From: Pseudovirgaria hyperparasitica
Lineage: Eukaryota; Ascomycota; Dothideomycetes; Acrospermales; Acrospermaceae
Assembly (NCBI RefSeq): GCF_010093815.1
Contig: NW_022985562.1
Coordinates: 868,001 to 932,000, forward strand
DNA length: 64,000 nucleotides
Reading direction: 5' to 3'
Shown here: in pieces, positions 10,366 through 22,088 of the stretch
Position numbering within the stretch: the stretch's first letter is position 1
How the letters are laid out: each line of letters begins with the position of its first letter
Made by a program: the position numbers and the translations under genes
The notes under the pieces: generated by a model
What the model was told of the DNA's origin: nothing
What the model saw: the letters and a program-made list of their open reading frames with translations, nothing else
The model's database searches: none

Positions 10366-11593
10366 GACGACGAAATATAGACAAAGGTCGTATAAAACCA
10401 GTCTTTTCTTGACAATGGAAAGAGAGCAGCAGACAGAATGTTGTTTAGACAACTGCCTGATTCTTATAAAACTCTCCTGCAACTGCGCCCTTCCCATCTC
10501 GTATCTTGCATAGACCAGCTCGAGCATCGCTATGCTCAAGGCTGATTCGGAGTGTATTCCATCAAGGGTGTTACGAGCTAGGGAGCTGTAAGTCGCGAAA
10601 GGACCCCATTTTCGGTCTAGAAAGCTCGTGTTCCGTCCAACGAGACATGTCAAAAACTCGGTAAACGCTATAGTGGCGGCGCCATGGCTGAAAGCTGAAC
10701 TATCTAGGAGCTTTGAACATATGACTGTTGGGGGTCCAGACAAATCCGATCAACAGATCAACACAGTGCGCATTCTATGTGTTCTGTGATTGGTTTTGAT
10801 CTTGCGTTCTGTCATTGTTGAGATGAGTTGCGCAGTCGCATCCGCGCCCGGTTCTGCTGGTGTGTCTGCGGAATGATACGTTACATTGATTTGCACACAA
10901 AGTCTCTATACGTTCGCACGCTAAGGGGACATACATCACGTTAGAAACGGCTACGAAACGACTCTCTGCTTCTTCTTCTTCTCCTTCTCCTTCTTGGTGT
11001 TGATACAACGGAGGGGCTGCTGTGGCGTAAGGCGGAAATGGCTTTGCATAAACTATTGTTTTATTTAGCGCACGTGAACCAATATGTGGAGCACAGTCCA
11101 TCGACAACAATACTTGCAGTGGAAGAGCTGCAGTCGCTGAGTCTAGTGTTTTCTTTTTGCTGCGTTCAAATCAGGATGGATGCTTCTGGTATGTACTGAA
11201 GTCTGAGGTGCTTCTTAAACTAGTCTGGACCGGAAAAGATCAGTTAGATATCTCTCGTCAGGAATAAGAAATGGTATGCTACAGGGGTCCGTGCCACTTG
11301 GTGTTCCTAACGGAAGATATACATAAATGTTTGAGCCTGTCCCTAATTGGTATATACCCATTAATTGCTACATATGTACAATGCTTTACTCAAACTTCAC
11401 CAGCTGGACTACCGCATAGTCATCGTGTTCAACCGCCTAAGCTACTCAGGCTGACCTCTTCCAACTAGACTATTGGTACAATGTGGTGAGAGCTCCAAGT
11501 ATGAGCTTTTCGACTTAAGGTACTGATGCACAAGTGGCTTCGCAGCTCAATTACACCGTTGCTCAGCTCCGCAGGGCAAGAGATGATTCTCTT
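10366..11593. other. Promoter of the Tyr-rich membrane protein and 3' flank of NDUFAF3
   Basis: About 1.2 kb. A minus-strand ORF at 10775-11110 encodes a Glu-rich, low-complexity peptide (EGEGEEEEAE) but uses a doubtful start and shows no family resemblance, so it is not called. The region also holds several short ORFs and no repeat. Confidence 0.4.
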
Positions 11594-12414
11594 CTATCTC
11601 CCTTCTTTCCAACCGATTGGTATGATGGCGGCGGCTATTTCTTGCAAGCCTCTTTCAGTTGCAAGAAGATTGTACTGAGCTGCAGCATTACGAGTATCCG
11701 AGACCTCGATTCTTATGCCCAAGTCGTTGATGTGTTTTCGAGTTCGAGGAGATATAGGCATCACATTGGGGCCTGTCCCGATGATGAGTAGATCTGTGTC
11801 CAGTTAGTTTTCATGTCTTGTTGATCCAGATTGTCGCAAGGCGTCATTGTTTGCATGCACGCTCATCCCATACCTGGTTTAGGCCATACCATCTCTAGAA
11901 GACCCCAAGCATCTTTCCTGACCTCCCATAATCCTTTCGCATTCCGCAATGTCTCGCTTCCGCTCTGGATGTCAGCAACAGTGCCATTCTCAATTTCTCG
12001 TGTCCACGGCCTCCAGTTGAAAGCTTGCCCATGCACGAGGAGCACACCACTGTCTTTTATCTGCTCCCCGCTACTCAAACGAAAGCCATCGGTCGTGCAT
12101 GCATCAATTGAAGATGCAGGGGTCGGAGTGTTCCTCAATATATTCATATCGGCAAAGTCGGTCTGCGTCTCTTCCTTGCTCTCTGGACCCCTATATCGAG
12201 ACTTAGGAGGCTCTGCAGCCCTTATTAAGGAACCATGTAGGTGGCGTGCGCATTGCGATGATGGATACTGGTGTGCTATGAGCTTACTCCGACACGAAAG
12301 ACAGCGATAGGGTCGAGTAGGGCGTATCTGGTGATGATGTCCACCTAGGAAGAGCGACGGACGAGAAACAACGGCGCGCAGAGTGTGAGCAGCGTTGTAA
12401 CTAAAAGATGCCAT
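11594..12414 (-). CDS. Mitochondrial complex I assembly factor NDUFAF3 homologue
   Basis: Two exons (11874-12414, 11594-11793) with an 80-nt intron give 246 residues. The N terminus (MASFSYNAAHTLRAVVSRPS) is Arg-rich and lacks acids, as expected for a mitochondrial presequence. The DUF498/NDUFAF3 domain begins at DMNILRNTPTPASSID, continues with GVLLVHGQAFNWRPW and, across the splice, WPKPDLLIIGTGPNVMPISP, and ends EIAAAIIPIGWKEGR; these blocks define the family. NDUFAF3 works with NDUFAF4 in early assembly of the complex I Q module at the inner membrane. Presence of this gene implies a complex I-bearing respiratory chain. The frame extends upstream to a non-ATG codon; the ATG at 12414 fits the presequence best. 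Confidence 0.9.
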
Positions 12415-13517
12415 GGACAAGTTGGCAATGATGGTTCCTGCTACGCAGAACACAACTCAAGGGAACGGAAGAAGATCATAACATCAACTTGACATCATAA
12501 TGTTTATGACAAAGAGGTAAAGCACTTTGAAAGGCATTGTATGGTAAAAGTCCGGCATCAATATGATTGGCTTGTCTGCCAATTGTCGTCATTAAGTCTA
12601 ATTTTGGAGGAGGCCTGCCGCGTGCTCAACTGATTCAGGAAGTGGATGAATCATTACATACTGTGAGCACTTCCGGATGGTTCTACGTATCGTCCGCGGC
12701 TTCATAATCGGTATCATTGCAGGGAGAAAGAAGTGCGCACAACGAGATTGGAAATGTTTCAGGTGGAGTCAACATGCAAACAGCCTGGATCGTAGCTCAG
12801 AAGAAGCGCATCTGTTCTAGCTCCTCCTTCTCTTGGCTGGAAACTAGTAGGAACCAATGACGACCCGGTGAGCGCGCCCTCCCGCTCCAACCAGACGATC
12901 CCTCCGCCCTCACCAACCTCCATTCAAGCCACTCTTCATTTGCGCCTTCTCGAGTATCACCATCTCTACCTCACCATCCCTCGCCTATACTACAGTGACG
13001 ACTCCGACTACCATTGTACACTCGCTTCTGGCTTCGTACCGAGATCATACTTTTTCCACCGTGCGCACCGCCGCCGAATCTCCCTGCTCCTCATAGCCTA
13101 CCTTATACTGCGCCTGATCACGACTCAGCAATTACGATCTCAAGACTCATTCAACTACTACCCTATCTATTTCGTGTCGGACTGACATAGCCCACTACAT
13201 CCTGCGCAGTGCTTTAAACGCGCCGACGTACTCGATAGCACAGGACCCACAGCAGGAGTATTGACAGTAATAATTTAATCGCTTCGAAGACACCAATTTC
13301 GGCAGATCAACCGAAGCTACATAGGACCTCCTACAGCAAGAGTCGTGAAATAGTCGGCCTATGACTTGAATCAGTTCTGTGAGCAAAGTCATTTGATCTG
13401 GCCTACGATGATCCATATGGGACGATACACCGAATGATTAAGCCCTCGAACGACCTTGCATGAACGTCTACAACCGTACAGCCAGATCGGCTACTCGCAA
13501 AGAAACCTCGATGCAAC
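12415..13517. other. Divergent intergenic region, NDUFAF3 and 1068-aa protein gene
   Basis: About 1.1 kb between divergent starts. A plus-strand frame at 12868-13185 starts at GTG, is Leu/Tyr-rich and looks like 5' leader sequence rather than protein. The pyrimidine-rich stretch at about 12870-13000 is compatible with a transcription start zone for the downstream gene. Confidence 0.4.
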
Positions 13518-16500
13518 ATGTCCAAGCAATTCGTCCTGCCTATCCGGGAGAGTTACACTAACTCAACGTCTATTTCAGACAACGTATCCCAAATAGATTC
13601 ACCGAATAATGTTTCACCCGTGCACAGCAAGGATTCCATAATGAACCAGTCGTCATTTATCCTGAATGCTAAAGCGATTATTGGCTTTAGAACATCCTCT
13701 CCTCGGCAAGCGCAAGAAGCTTCGCCACTCGTTTCGCCCGTAGGCTCAAGTAACCAAGGAACAGAGCTTCCACCCACACCACCTTCTCTAAACGCCCTCG
13801 AAATGACCTCTGGAGAGGCGAGTCACGCACAGGCTGTTGATACCTTCCGGGGTAGCCATATCATGAACAATCGGCCGTTGCATAGTACTCCTATCAACCA
13901 AAGATCGCCTCCAACACCAGACCCAAGTCCTCCTCGAGGCTCCAGCTCTTTGCACACCAATGTTCCTTGCCCCCCACTACGATACCCTTCCTCCAGAGCA
14001 GAATCATTTCAGACGGCCCGAGAAGAGCCATGGTCTACGAACAGCGAAGCAAGCGAAAGCCAGCACTCTTTGGCTAGAAGTCCATCGCCTGAACGGTATC
14101 AGAGTCCACCCATTGGCTTTCAAGAGATCCCGCAAAACGTCTCGATGAATTCTACAAGTGGTAATAATACACCTATGCAATCACTCGCTTCTACCAAGTC
14201 AACACATGAAATACAAGTACCATCGAACTCACATAGCCAAAGTAGTCTTTCTATCCGTTCTATACCGGATAGAGAATGGAATACCGAATTGATGAGGAGC
14301 GTCACTGTCCGAAGGAGTGCACGACCATGGACACCGGAACAAAGAATGATTGTGGGCTCTGCACAACCGACGCCGGCCTCATCGACACCCTGGGATACTA
14401 GCGCGCCCAGGAGATTGGAGAGGACCGAAAAGGATGGCGACCTAGAGCGACCTCGAATTGATACTTCAGGTAACGGAGATAGCTCTTGTTCAGAATACCC
14501 CAACGAAGTTGACCCTCTTTCGAAACAAAATCTCCACGATGGAGAACGGAAGCGAATTTCTACAGCTTCGTCGGTATCTACTGTCGTAGAGGCTATGGTT
14601 GTCGTCACATCGCCTCGTAAGCTTCAATCTTTGCGCCATGCAGGCAAAAACTTGGCTCTTCGGGGATGTAACGATGTACCTTCATTGAGCCCACGAGCCG
14701 CTCGGTCCCACTTACCGTCTTCCACTTCGGAGGATATTCCTCTGCACCGTCTTATCCACAAAAGATCACGAATACCTGATAGAAACAATCGCAATAGCTC
14801 AGAATCAGAAGCGTCAATTCAGTCAGGGCCTACGACGAGGATCGTTACCCAACCTCCTACGCTAAATGCAGATCGACCGCAAGGAATACGCACTGAAAAG
14901 GCAAGAGCACGTACTGTATCGACGCCAATGAAAACTCTGTATCCTAGTCCCAAGGCTACCGACAAAAATATTCAGGGATATTTTGATATTCCTCATCGAA
15001 ACATTGAAGCACAAGCCAGTACGCCGGGCACAGCTTCACCTCTCTTTCGATACATCTCACCTTATTCACAATCCACACCACATTCGCAACATAGCTCGCC
15101 ACGCCTGCAACATAAGATGAGGAACATATCTCTACCAACTTATCATAGATCTCCCGATGGTCTCACTTGGCCAAAGAACGATTCGAGCCCTTCAGCCTCT
15201 AATCGATCTCAAAACGCGCACGAGGACGCCATAGAAAGAGCGCAGTCAGCGGCTCATGCTATCTCCCAACACGTTCGATCGGCTAGTTCGCCAGCGACCA
15301 ATGGTGCAAAGCTACCGATTTCGCCGCCGAGGGGGAGTCAGAGCTTTCTGGATTCTCCAGCACCCTCAGAAAGGCGATCTCCTCCCCACTCCGAGCACAC
15401 ATTCTTGCATTCTCCAGCACTATCAGAGAAAATATCAGATCATGAGATGAGTGCCAGTACCAGAATAATGTCTCCAAGTTCGCCCAAACGCATGAAGAGG
15501 GTCAGCGTAGCACCAGCAGAGGATCTAACACGTCCGAGCTTGGATGTTCCTAATTCGCGCGTGGACGACAATAAACGGACGAGTATGGCATCATCTGCTC
15601 GTACAGACGAACATGCTCTTGCTCGTCACCTCTACGCTCAAAACACTCCATTCTCATTCTCTCAATTCTCGACTACACCCGACGCACTCGAAGTTAGCGA
15701 GGCAACTGCTATTAGTATCTTCCCTCACAATAATGATTCGCTTCTCGTCGTTCAGCAAGTCGCTAGATCAAGCACCGTTACTGGCCAGATCACTTCGCCC
15801 GAACCTCAAGATACGCTGCGCGCAACTCCGCTCGTTCAGCCAGCTTTGACTGTGGAGCCTTGTACTCCGCCTTTAGCTTCGTCAGAGAATGCTCTGGTCG
15901 ATTCACCACTAAGGAACCCTCGTAAACCGCCGAGTCCTCCGGTCATACAGTTCATACCACCAACGCCTGCGGAGGAGCTAGAACGAGAACTCGTAATCGA
16001 GCCGAAGCGACGAGTCAGTCTCAAGGAAAAGGCGCGGCGGTACTCTGATAATTACATTGCTCCAATATTCGCGCGTTCGCCGTCAAAGGCTCGTCGAACA
16101 AGTAGCAACCCACCGCACACGCGAATTCCGAACATTACAGAACAAGACGGGAATCTTCACCCATTCTGGAAACCGCGCGGCTTTTGGGACGGCTTCGAGG
16201 ACACCACGGATAGCGAAGATTCTTTCGAAGAAGATGACGTTCTCCCCCGGGGTGGGGACACTAGCGAAGTAACAGATTGCGAGAAGAAGCTGCCTCTGGG
16301 AAGGCGCCTAACGAACGGTTTGAGAGGAAGTGGCGGATTTCTCAAAGGAAACTCCCTTGGAATTGAAAGACATGGAACGAATAAGCGCCGCCACCACATA
16401 TCTGGGCCTACCAATCTTAGTGGCCACCGTCGAGAGGTTGGTAATTCTCCCGTCAGATCAACCCATCCTGCACTCAATCCTCTGGGACGGATTGAAAAGA

Positions 16501-16724
16501 GAATCTTACATACTCATTCGAACCGTAGCATGTCAAATGCCTCACAAAGGATGACTCGCTGGCGAAAGGTTCACAAAATTCCAGGTCTGGGTATCCACAT
16601 TCAGTATGTTGGTTTCAATGGCATGAAGGAGAGGATCAGAGAGAAGAAAGCAGAGAAGAGAAGGGAGGCAATCCGGCAAAGCATAGGCCCGCGACTTTAT
16701 GTGGAGGGTTCAGGAGTTGTGTGA
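13518..16724 (+). CDS. Large Ser/Pro-rich, mostly disordered fungal protein (1068 aa)
   Basis: A single exon of 1068 codons. Most of the protein is low-complexity Ser/Pro/Thr/Arg sequence with many SP sites (for example SPPTPDPSPPRGSSS, SPSPERYQSPP), a pattern of heavily phosphorylated scaffold or signalling proteins. Structured-looking patches appear late: a basic RRVSLKEKARRYSDNYIAPIF stretch near residue 833, HPFWKPRGFWDGFED near 880 followed by an acidic run, and a C-terminal RWRKVHKIPGLGIHIQYVG plus a charged helix (MKERIREKKAEKRREAIRQS). I do not recognise the family and assign no function. The frame is intact and codon use is like its neighbours, so it is a real gene. The ATG used is the first in the frame. 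Confidence 0.8.
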   Translation: MSKQFVLPIRESYTNSTSISDNVSQIDSPNNVSPVHSKDSIMNQSSFILNAKAIIGFRTSSPRQAQEASPLVSPVGSSNQGTELPPTPPSLNALEMTSGEASHAQAVDTFRGSHIMNNRPLHSTPINQRSPPTPDPSPPRGSSSLHTNVPCPPLRYPSSRAESFQTAREEPWSTNSEASESQHSLARSPSPERYQSPPIGFQEIPQNVSMNSTSGNNTPMQSLASTKSTHEIQVPSNSHSQSSLSIRSIPDREWNTELMRSVTVRRSARPWTPEQRMIVGSAQPTPASSTPWDTSAPRRLERTEKDGDLERPRIDTSGNGDSSCSEYPNEVDPLSKQNLHDGERKRISTASSVSTVVEAMVVVTSPRKLQSLRHAGKNLALRGCNDVPSLSPRAARSHLPSSTSEDIPLHRLIHKRSRIPDRNNRNSSESEASIQSGPTTRIVTQPPTLNADRPQGIRTEKARARTVSTPMKTLYPSPKATDKNIQGYFDIPHRNIEAQASTPGTASPLFRYISPYSQSTPHSQHSSPRLQHKMRNISLPTYHRSPDGLTWPKNDSSPSASNRSQNAHEDAIERAQSAAHAISQHVRSASSPATNGAKLPISPPRGSQSFLDSPAPSERRSPPHSEHTFLHSPALSEKISDHEMSASTRIMSPSSPKRMKRVSVAPAEDLTRPSLDVPNSRVDDNKRTSMASSARTDEHALARHLYAQNTPFSFSQFSTTPDALEVSEATAISIFPHNNDSLLVVQQVARSSTVTGQITSPEPQDTLRATPLVQPALTVEPCTPPLASSENALVDSPLRNPRKPPSPPVIQFIPPTPAEELERELVIEPKRRVSLKEKARRYSDNYIAPIFARSPSKARRTSSNPPHTRIPNITEQDGNLHPFWKPRGFWDGFEDTTDSEDSFEEDDVLPRGGDTSEVTDCEKKLPLGRRLTNGLRGSGGFLKGNSLGIERHGTNKRRHHISGPTNLSGHRREVGNSPVRSTHPALNPLGRIEKRILHTHSNRSMSNASQRMTRWRKVHKIPGLGIHIQYVGFNGMKERIREKKAEKRREAIRQSIGPRLYVEGSGVV

Positions 16725-18235
16725 AGGGTGGGACGGCGCAATTGGTTGGTTGGCATCGCGGGAAAAGTAATTACGGCAACGGTGTCGACGACAATGTATC
16801 TACGACGGAATTGTTAGCAAGGTGTTTAGGTTACGTCAGCAACTGGCTAGAAGTGGACGATTTGATGCATTGATGTATAACGACATTACGATTGCTAGCT
16901 CAGGTTTACCACTTAGGTATTAGTTATCAGCACACGGATTGCTCTTACCATTTGCATAAATTGTATCATCAAATCATTTAGAAAAGTCTGTACGGATTCG
17001 GTAATTTCTCAACACATGTAGATCGTGACGAAAACATATCTCCGAGCGCGGATAATAGAGCAAATCACCAGGGTATCCTTGGAAATCGAGCATGCCTAAG
17101 ACCAACCAAGGTAAAGCAGCAAGCGGCGAGCTGTGTATGGTATCTTCTCGATCGTGGCGGCTCTGGTAGGGAGGCGCAAGAGATCCTGGAGACTATATCT
17201 TGGCTAGTAGAACGGCACAGTGATGACGAAGAAGGGCGCGAGCAACGATTGTGATAATGACGGGAAGTTTGATGGATGTCGCGCATGTGCATCAAAGGTG
17301 ATAATATAGGAGTGAAGGAATGAATGCTGATGTGGGGCTCCTATAAAGCACATGCTACACGCAGATCCATATCTGTTTCACGATGAGCAACCCTGAACCC
17401 CCTCCCTGTTTCACTCCACAGTACCGATATTGGGAAATACAGATTCACGCCTTTGCTTCTAGCAAGGCTGGTCACTGCAGTCAGTCTATGTCTATGTTTG
17501 GCAAGATTCACGATAGCAGGCTATAATAATTGTGATGTGTCGAACTCTAGAGCTGCGACGCCGTAGCACACTCAGGGTACTATGTACAGCAGAGCACTTG
17601 GCGCGTGAATTACTACAGTATAGTCATACCAGCGCAGAAGAGGCAACGTAGCGCAACGAGCACTCGTACCTAGGCTTGACGCATTGGCGAGAGGGCGGCC
17701 GTTGCAATCGCTTATAGAAATTCAGGGCATCACGGCATCAGGGTTCTTTTTCACTAAATATTAACTAATTAGCACCCAGCACTTGAGGCCAGACAAGAGT
17801 ACCCAGGGCGGCCAGAGTAGGGCAGCAAGACGCTTGAGCGTTGAGCGCCGCACACAACTGCTAGTAGTACTGCGGCACTGCCACTATCCACTGCACCATT
17901 CGCTCATCCCAATCTGTCCCATATTACTTCTCTACAACCGCCAAAAGATAACGGCTGGCCGTCGTCAATCCGGTTGCCTATCTTCCCCACGACTTCTCTT
18001 CCACTCTTCTCTTCCTCTACTCTGTTTTTTTCCTTTGTCTCCTTCTCTCGTTCTCTACCCCTGGGGTCCACCTTGAACGGCCATCTGCAGCCTCGTGCCT
18101 TCAAATTCCCGCCGAGACACCACCCCTCCTCCAGATCCCGCTCAGGCCTGCGACTCGCGTGCCCCCTTCTCGACTTGCTCGTTTGCACTCAAATCTTTCT
18201 CATACATTCTAGGCACGTCCGATACTCCTTTAGTT
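16725..18235. other. Intergenic region upstream of the 1266-aa protein gene
   Basis: About 1.5 kb between two plus-strand genes. Pyrimidine-rich sequence at about 17990-18060 (ctcttcc and tttttcc runs) is probably promoter or 5' leader of the downstream gene. No gene or transposon fragment recognised. Confidence 0.4.
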
Positions 18236-21200
18236 ATGGAAGATGGAGGTAAACTTTTTGGCAAGAGCCGTTGGAGGGGCAAGTTATTTTCCAAGGACGA
18301 TGAGCCAGGTAAAACGACTGCACGACCACTCAACAACGATGTGATGGACTTTCTGGCGCCATCGACGCAAAAAGCACAAGCAATCGCACAGAAGCCCAAG
18401 ATCGACATATCTGCTGCGAAGAGGTGGCCCGATGCCAGCGACATAAAGAACGCTCCAAGCCCAGTCGTCAACTCTGCGCTACGTGGTGCCAAAATTAGTA
18501 AAAGAGGGAAAGCTCTCACAGTCACATTTGTGAGAAGCGCGCCTGATGTTATCGGAGAGGGCGGTGATATGGCTGAAGATCCGGTCATTATCGTATCGCA
18601 GATGAAGACAGCGCACGCCCCTAGAAAGATAACGCAACAAGACGATGCTGCAATGAATCTGAACTTTTACCCCACGGCTGGTATACATGGACGTCCTGGT
18701 GCGCGCTCGCCTAATGCGCTGAGTGAAAGACCGCAGATGCGTGCAAGAGCTGATACAAGTCATGGCGAAGTCTCGCAGCCTTTGTACCAAAAGCTTGAGA
18801 AACGTAAATCACCGCCTCTTCCTCCTCAGGGCCCTCAGGCAGGAGAAGGCTTCGGTTTCCGTCCGAAGCCTCTAGCACGAGCGCCGACTGGGTTCAATAC
18901 TATCGAAGAGCCAGCTCCACCTCCATTCAAGACCGACGAGGAGGACGATTTCGTACCAAAACCTTTGAAGCGTGCACAGACGGGCTTCAGCGCCAGTGGA
19001 GAATACCCATCGAGCGATGAAGAGCCCAAGTTACCGAATGTGGATTTCGAAGATCCTCATATAGACAAGTTGAACAGACAAAAACGAACATTTTCTGCCC
19101 AGATGCGACAGAAGATGGTGGAAGAAGAGGCACAAGCGTTCCATAAAGCATTGTTGACTCAGAGAGATTCGGACGAAAATGAACGACCGCAGACCGCAAG
19201 TGACGACTCTTCAAGCCCGCCTCAGGCTCTGCAGCCTCCAGGACCTCCTCCAAACCGTACGCTTCCACAGCCAAGACCTGTGGTGGCCACAGGAAACGGA
19301 TTTAAACCATATGTCCCAAACAAACCCCAAGTACTGAGCCCTGAGGAAATATCTCCCAATGTAACAGGAAAATTTTCGCAAGATCGCGGCTCTCCTTACC
19401 AGCCACAACCGTCCCCTCGGTTGAGATCACCCACAAATGTAGCACCATCTCATGATACCCAGCCTCGCCAGCGTACTGGACGCTCGCCTGTACCTGCTGG
19501 ACCACGCGAATCACCCAAGCCATACAAACCTTCTCCAGAGCCGAATTCTGTCCGACAGCCTACACAGTCCCCTATACCAGGATCACAGCCCCGCGACCTG
19601 CCTCCATACTCACAATCAGCACCTGAAAAACCAGTGAGCCGGCTGAATCAGGAAGCGAGTATTGATAGGTCCCGTAGACCTCGGGCAGACACAGCAGTGT
19701 CTGCTACACCATCTGCAGGTGATGCTGCACTGGAAGACTTCGCGGAACGTGTGACCCACATGCGCAGCATTTTCCGTCTTACAGCGGAGCTAGAACGAGC
19801 TTTATATGACCATAGTCCTACCACATATTCAAGAGCTGCAATATGGTGGTTCCTTAAAGGTCGTACGGGTCTGGAGGATATGATTCGCAACAGCCAGAGG
19901 GATGGACCTGCTCCACAAGAACGCCTCATGCAGCCGCACGTTGACTTGGCAAAAACTTGGTGGATAATCACAGATGTCATGGGATCACATCCTGCTTTGC
20001 GGAATTATCATGACATCTCACCGCAAGCTCAATCTAAAGCTGCGAGAGATGCGAGCGATAAAGCCGCAGCTGAAATTTTTGAGCTAATCGAGATGGTATC
20101 CACAAATCTTAAAGCTCTCGTATCGTCAATGAGCCGGAACGGCGTCATGCCACCACAACAAGCTCTCATACAAGGACAAGACCAGTCGATATGGATCAAA
20201 TACCCAAAGTTTCACTCAGATGTCGCGCCTCTGCTTGTTGGGAAGAGTTCTCGTTCTTTGTTAGCTGAGGAGTCCTCATCCAATGCCAATCCCATGTCTA
20301 CAATGCCTCTTAGTGATACACGAGACGAATTTTGCTATGGAAGGATGTTTGTACGCGTTTCTTTGTCCACAGACGACGCTGACACTGATCGGGTTGACTT
20401 GCCGTGTGTGCTGACAATTTTACGTCCGCGAGACGACTGGAGGCTCAAAGTCGCAATTTGCAGTCAAAGCGAGCTCGTAAATATCATAGTTCAAGGTGAC
20501 AGAAAGGCTGGACCAACATGGGAAGATGTGCAATGGCGTACTAAAGCCCGAGGTCTGACTGTACATCTACCGCGAGGGTATGCTTTGAATGTCGATTTCC
20601 AAGAAAAAGACTTTAGGACTCTGTATAACATCTACGACTATACGGCAAGGATTGAACGTAGTCTTGCGCCTGAGCCTGAGATTGAGAAGATTAGCTACGA
20701 ACTCACCCTGAGAGACTTCCAGTATACCAACACAGCCAATCCTCAAGCATTCCCACAGGATCGAGTAAGAAGATGCCGAGTCAAGATCTTCGAGAGACAG
20801 GATCATGTAGCTCACGGAACCGGCTTGCGACGATTTCATCGCGGATACCGTTTTGTTGTTTGTTCGAGTCCAAGAAACAAGACTTTGAACAGTGTTTGTC
20901 ACACCCTCGGCATTTCAGCACCTGTTGATTTCGAATTCAGACAGGATTCCAACGGCCAGGATTCACTACCTGCACTGCAATTGCGCTGTATAGATGCTAA
21001 ATCGAAGACCACCATGGTTCTCGGCTTCAACAACACGAAGGAGCGCAGTGCTCTATTCGCAGCATTGACTGGAATGAATCCTGATAAGGAAGAGACAGTG
21101 TTTGCTCAAATGCCGTTGCAAAGTCTCACAATTGAACCAACGGCCGTTAGTGGCGTGTCATCTTCTGTAGGCGCCGTCACAAAGAATTTTAAATGGACGG

Positions 21201-22088
21201 ACGTAAAGGTTATCAATGCTGATCCTGAAGTTACCAACACGGACATACCCAAGACAGTGATGAGCGAGTACCTTCGAGTGGTTGCGCGTCATAACGCAGG
21301 TAGCTGGACGGACTGGATGAACCTTGCGCCTGGGCAGATGCAGATCCGTCTCGACACCACGAAAAGCCCAAGGTTACTTATGAAACGCGAACCTCAACTC
21401 GACGTAACGGCGTCGATTGACGCGAAACGAGCAGAGTCGAGTGCACCAGAGGCACTCAATCAGCTCGTTCAGGTAATCGAGAAAGCATCAACAATACGAG
21501 TCTTTGAGTTTCAAAATATGCAAGATCTCCACAATTTCGAATCGGCTGTTACCGGTTTCAGCATTCGCTTTGATGGCGTTGCCAGTACGGTACACATCGC
21601 ACGTCGTCGAATGGTCGTGCCCATTTACAAAAAATGGGAGGCCAATCAGGTCCGCGTTCAGATTGTGGAGCGTGAAAACATGTGCCAGGTCGTCTTTTTT
21701 TTCGATAATTTTTCGCATGCCGAGGCCATGAATTTCCAGATCAAGCAAATGGATGTGTTCGAGAAGATTGATAAAGGCAAGGGTTTCAGCGGCGGTAGCA
21801 ACTGGGGCTTGAAGCTCGCAGATGCCAAGTTCGCATTGCCTGGTGGGAAGGGCGAGGGGCGAGAAGGGAAAGGGGAGAAGAACAGGTTCTTGAGCTTGGA
21901 TCTGCTTGAGTATGCAGGTGAACATGATGATATCACCATTGGGTTTGACTCACAGGAAGGTAAGTGCACTGTAATCTGGATATCGTTGCCAAATGCCCTA
22001 ACAATATCCAGAGCGCGATCGTTTCTCGCGAGCCCTACCAGCGGCCACGCAGGTAGTCCGTTCAATGACCATGCGAAGGAAGATATAA
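18236..22088 (+). CDS. Large fungal protein with disordered N half and PH-like C-terminal modules (1266 aa)
   Basis: Two exons: 18236-21959 and 22012-22088 (52-nt intron, GTAAGT donor). Splicing replaces an unspliced extension with a short end (RDRFSRALPAATQVV...RRKI) that suits a final PH-type helix. Residues ~200-250 carry a repeated motif PKPLxRAxTGF (twice), followed by ~300 residues of Pro/Ser-rich linker. From about residue 495 a folded region begins: FAERVTHMRSIFRLTAELERAL, then AAIWWFLKGRTGLEDMI. The C-terminal third has beta-rich segments with the look of PH-like folds. Uncharacterised homologues with this architecture occur across Pezizomycotina as far as I recall. I assign no molecular function; a cortical or membrane-associated scaffold is only a guess. 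MEDGGKLFGK is preferred as start; the frame is open 47 codons upstream. Confidence 0.8.

Noticed and set aside
10775-11110. Glu-rich minus-strand ORF
   Set aside because: Low complexity with no conserved block; sits in a promoter region.
12868-13185. 105-codon GTG-started ORF
   Set aside because: No ATG, Leu/Tyr-rich composition, lies in the likely 5' leader of the 1068-aa gene.
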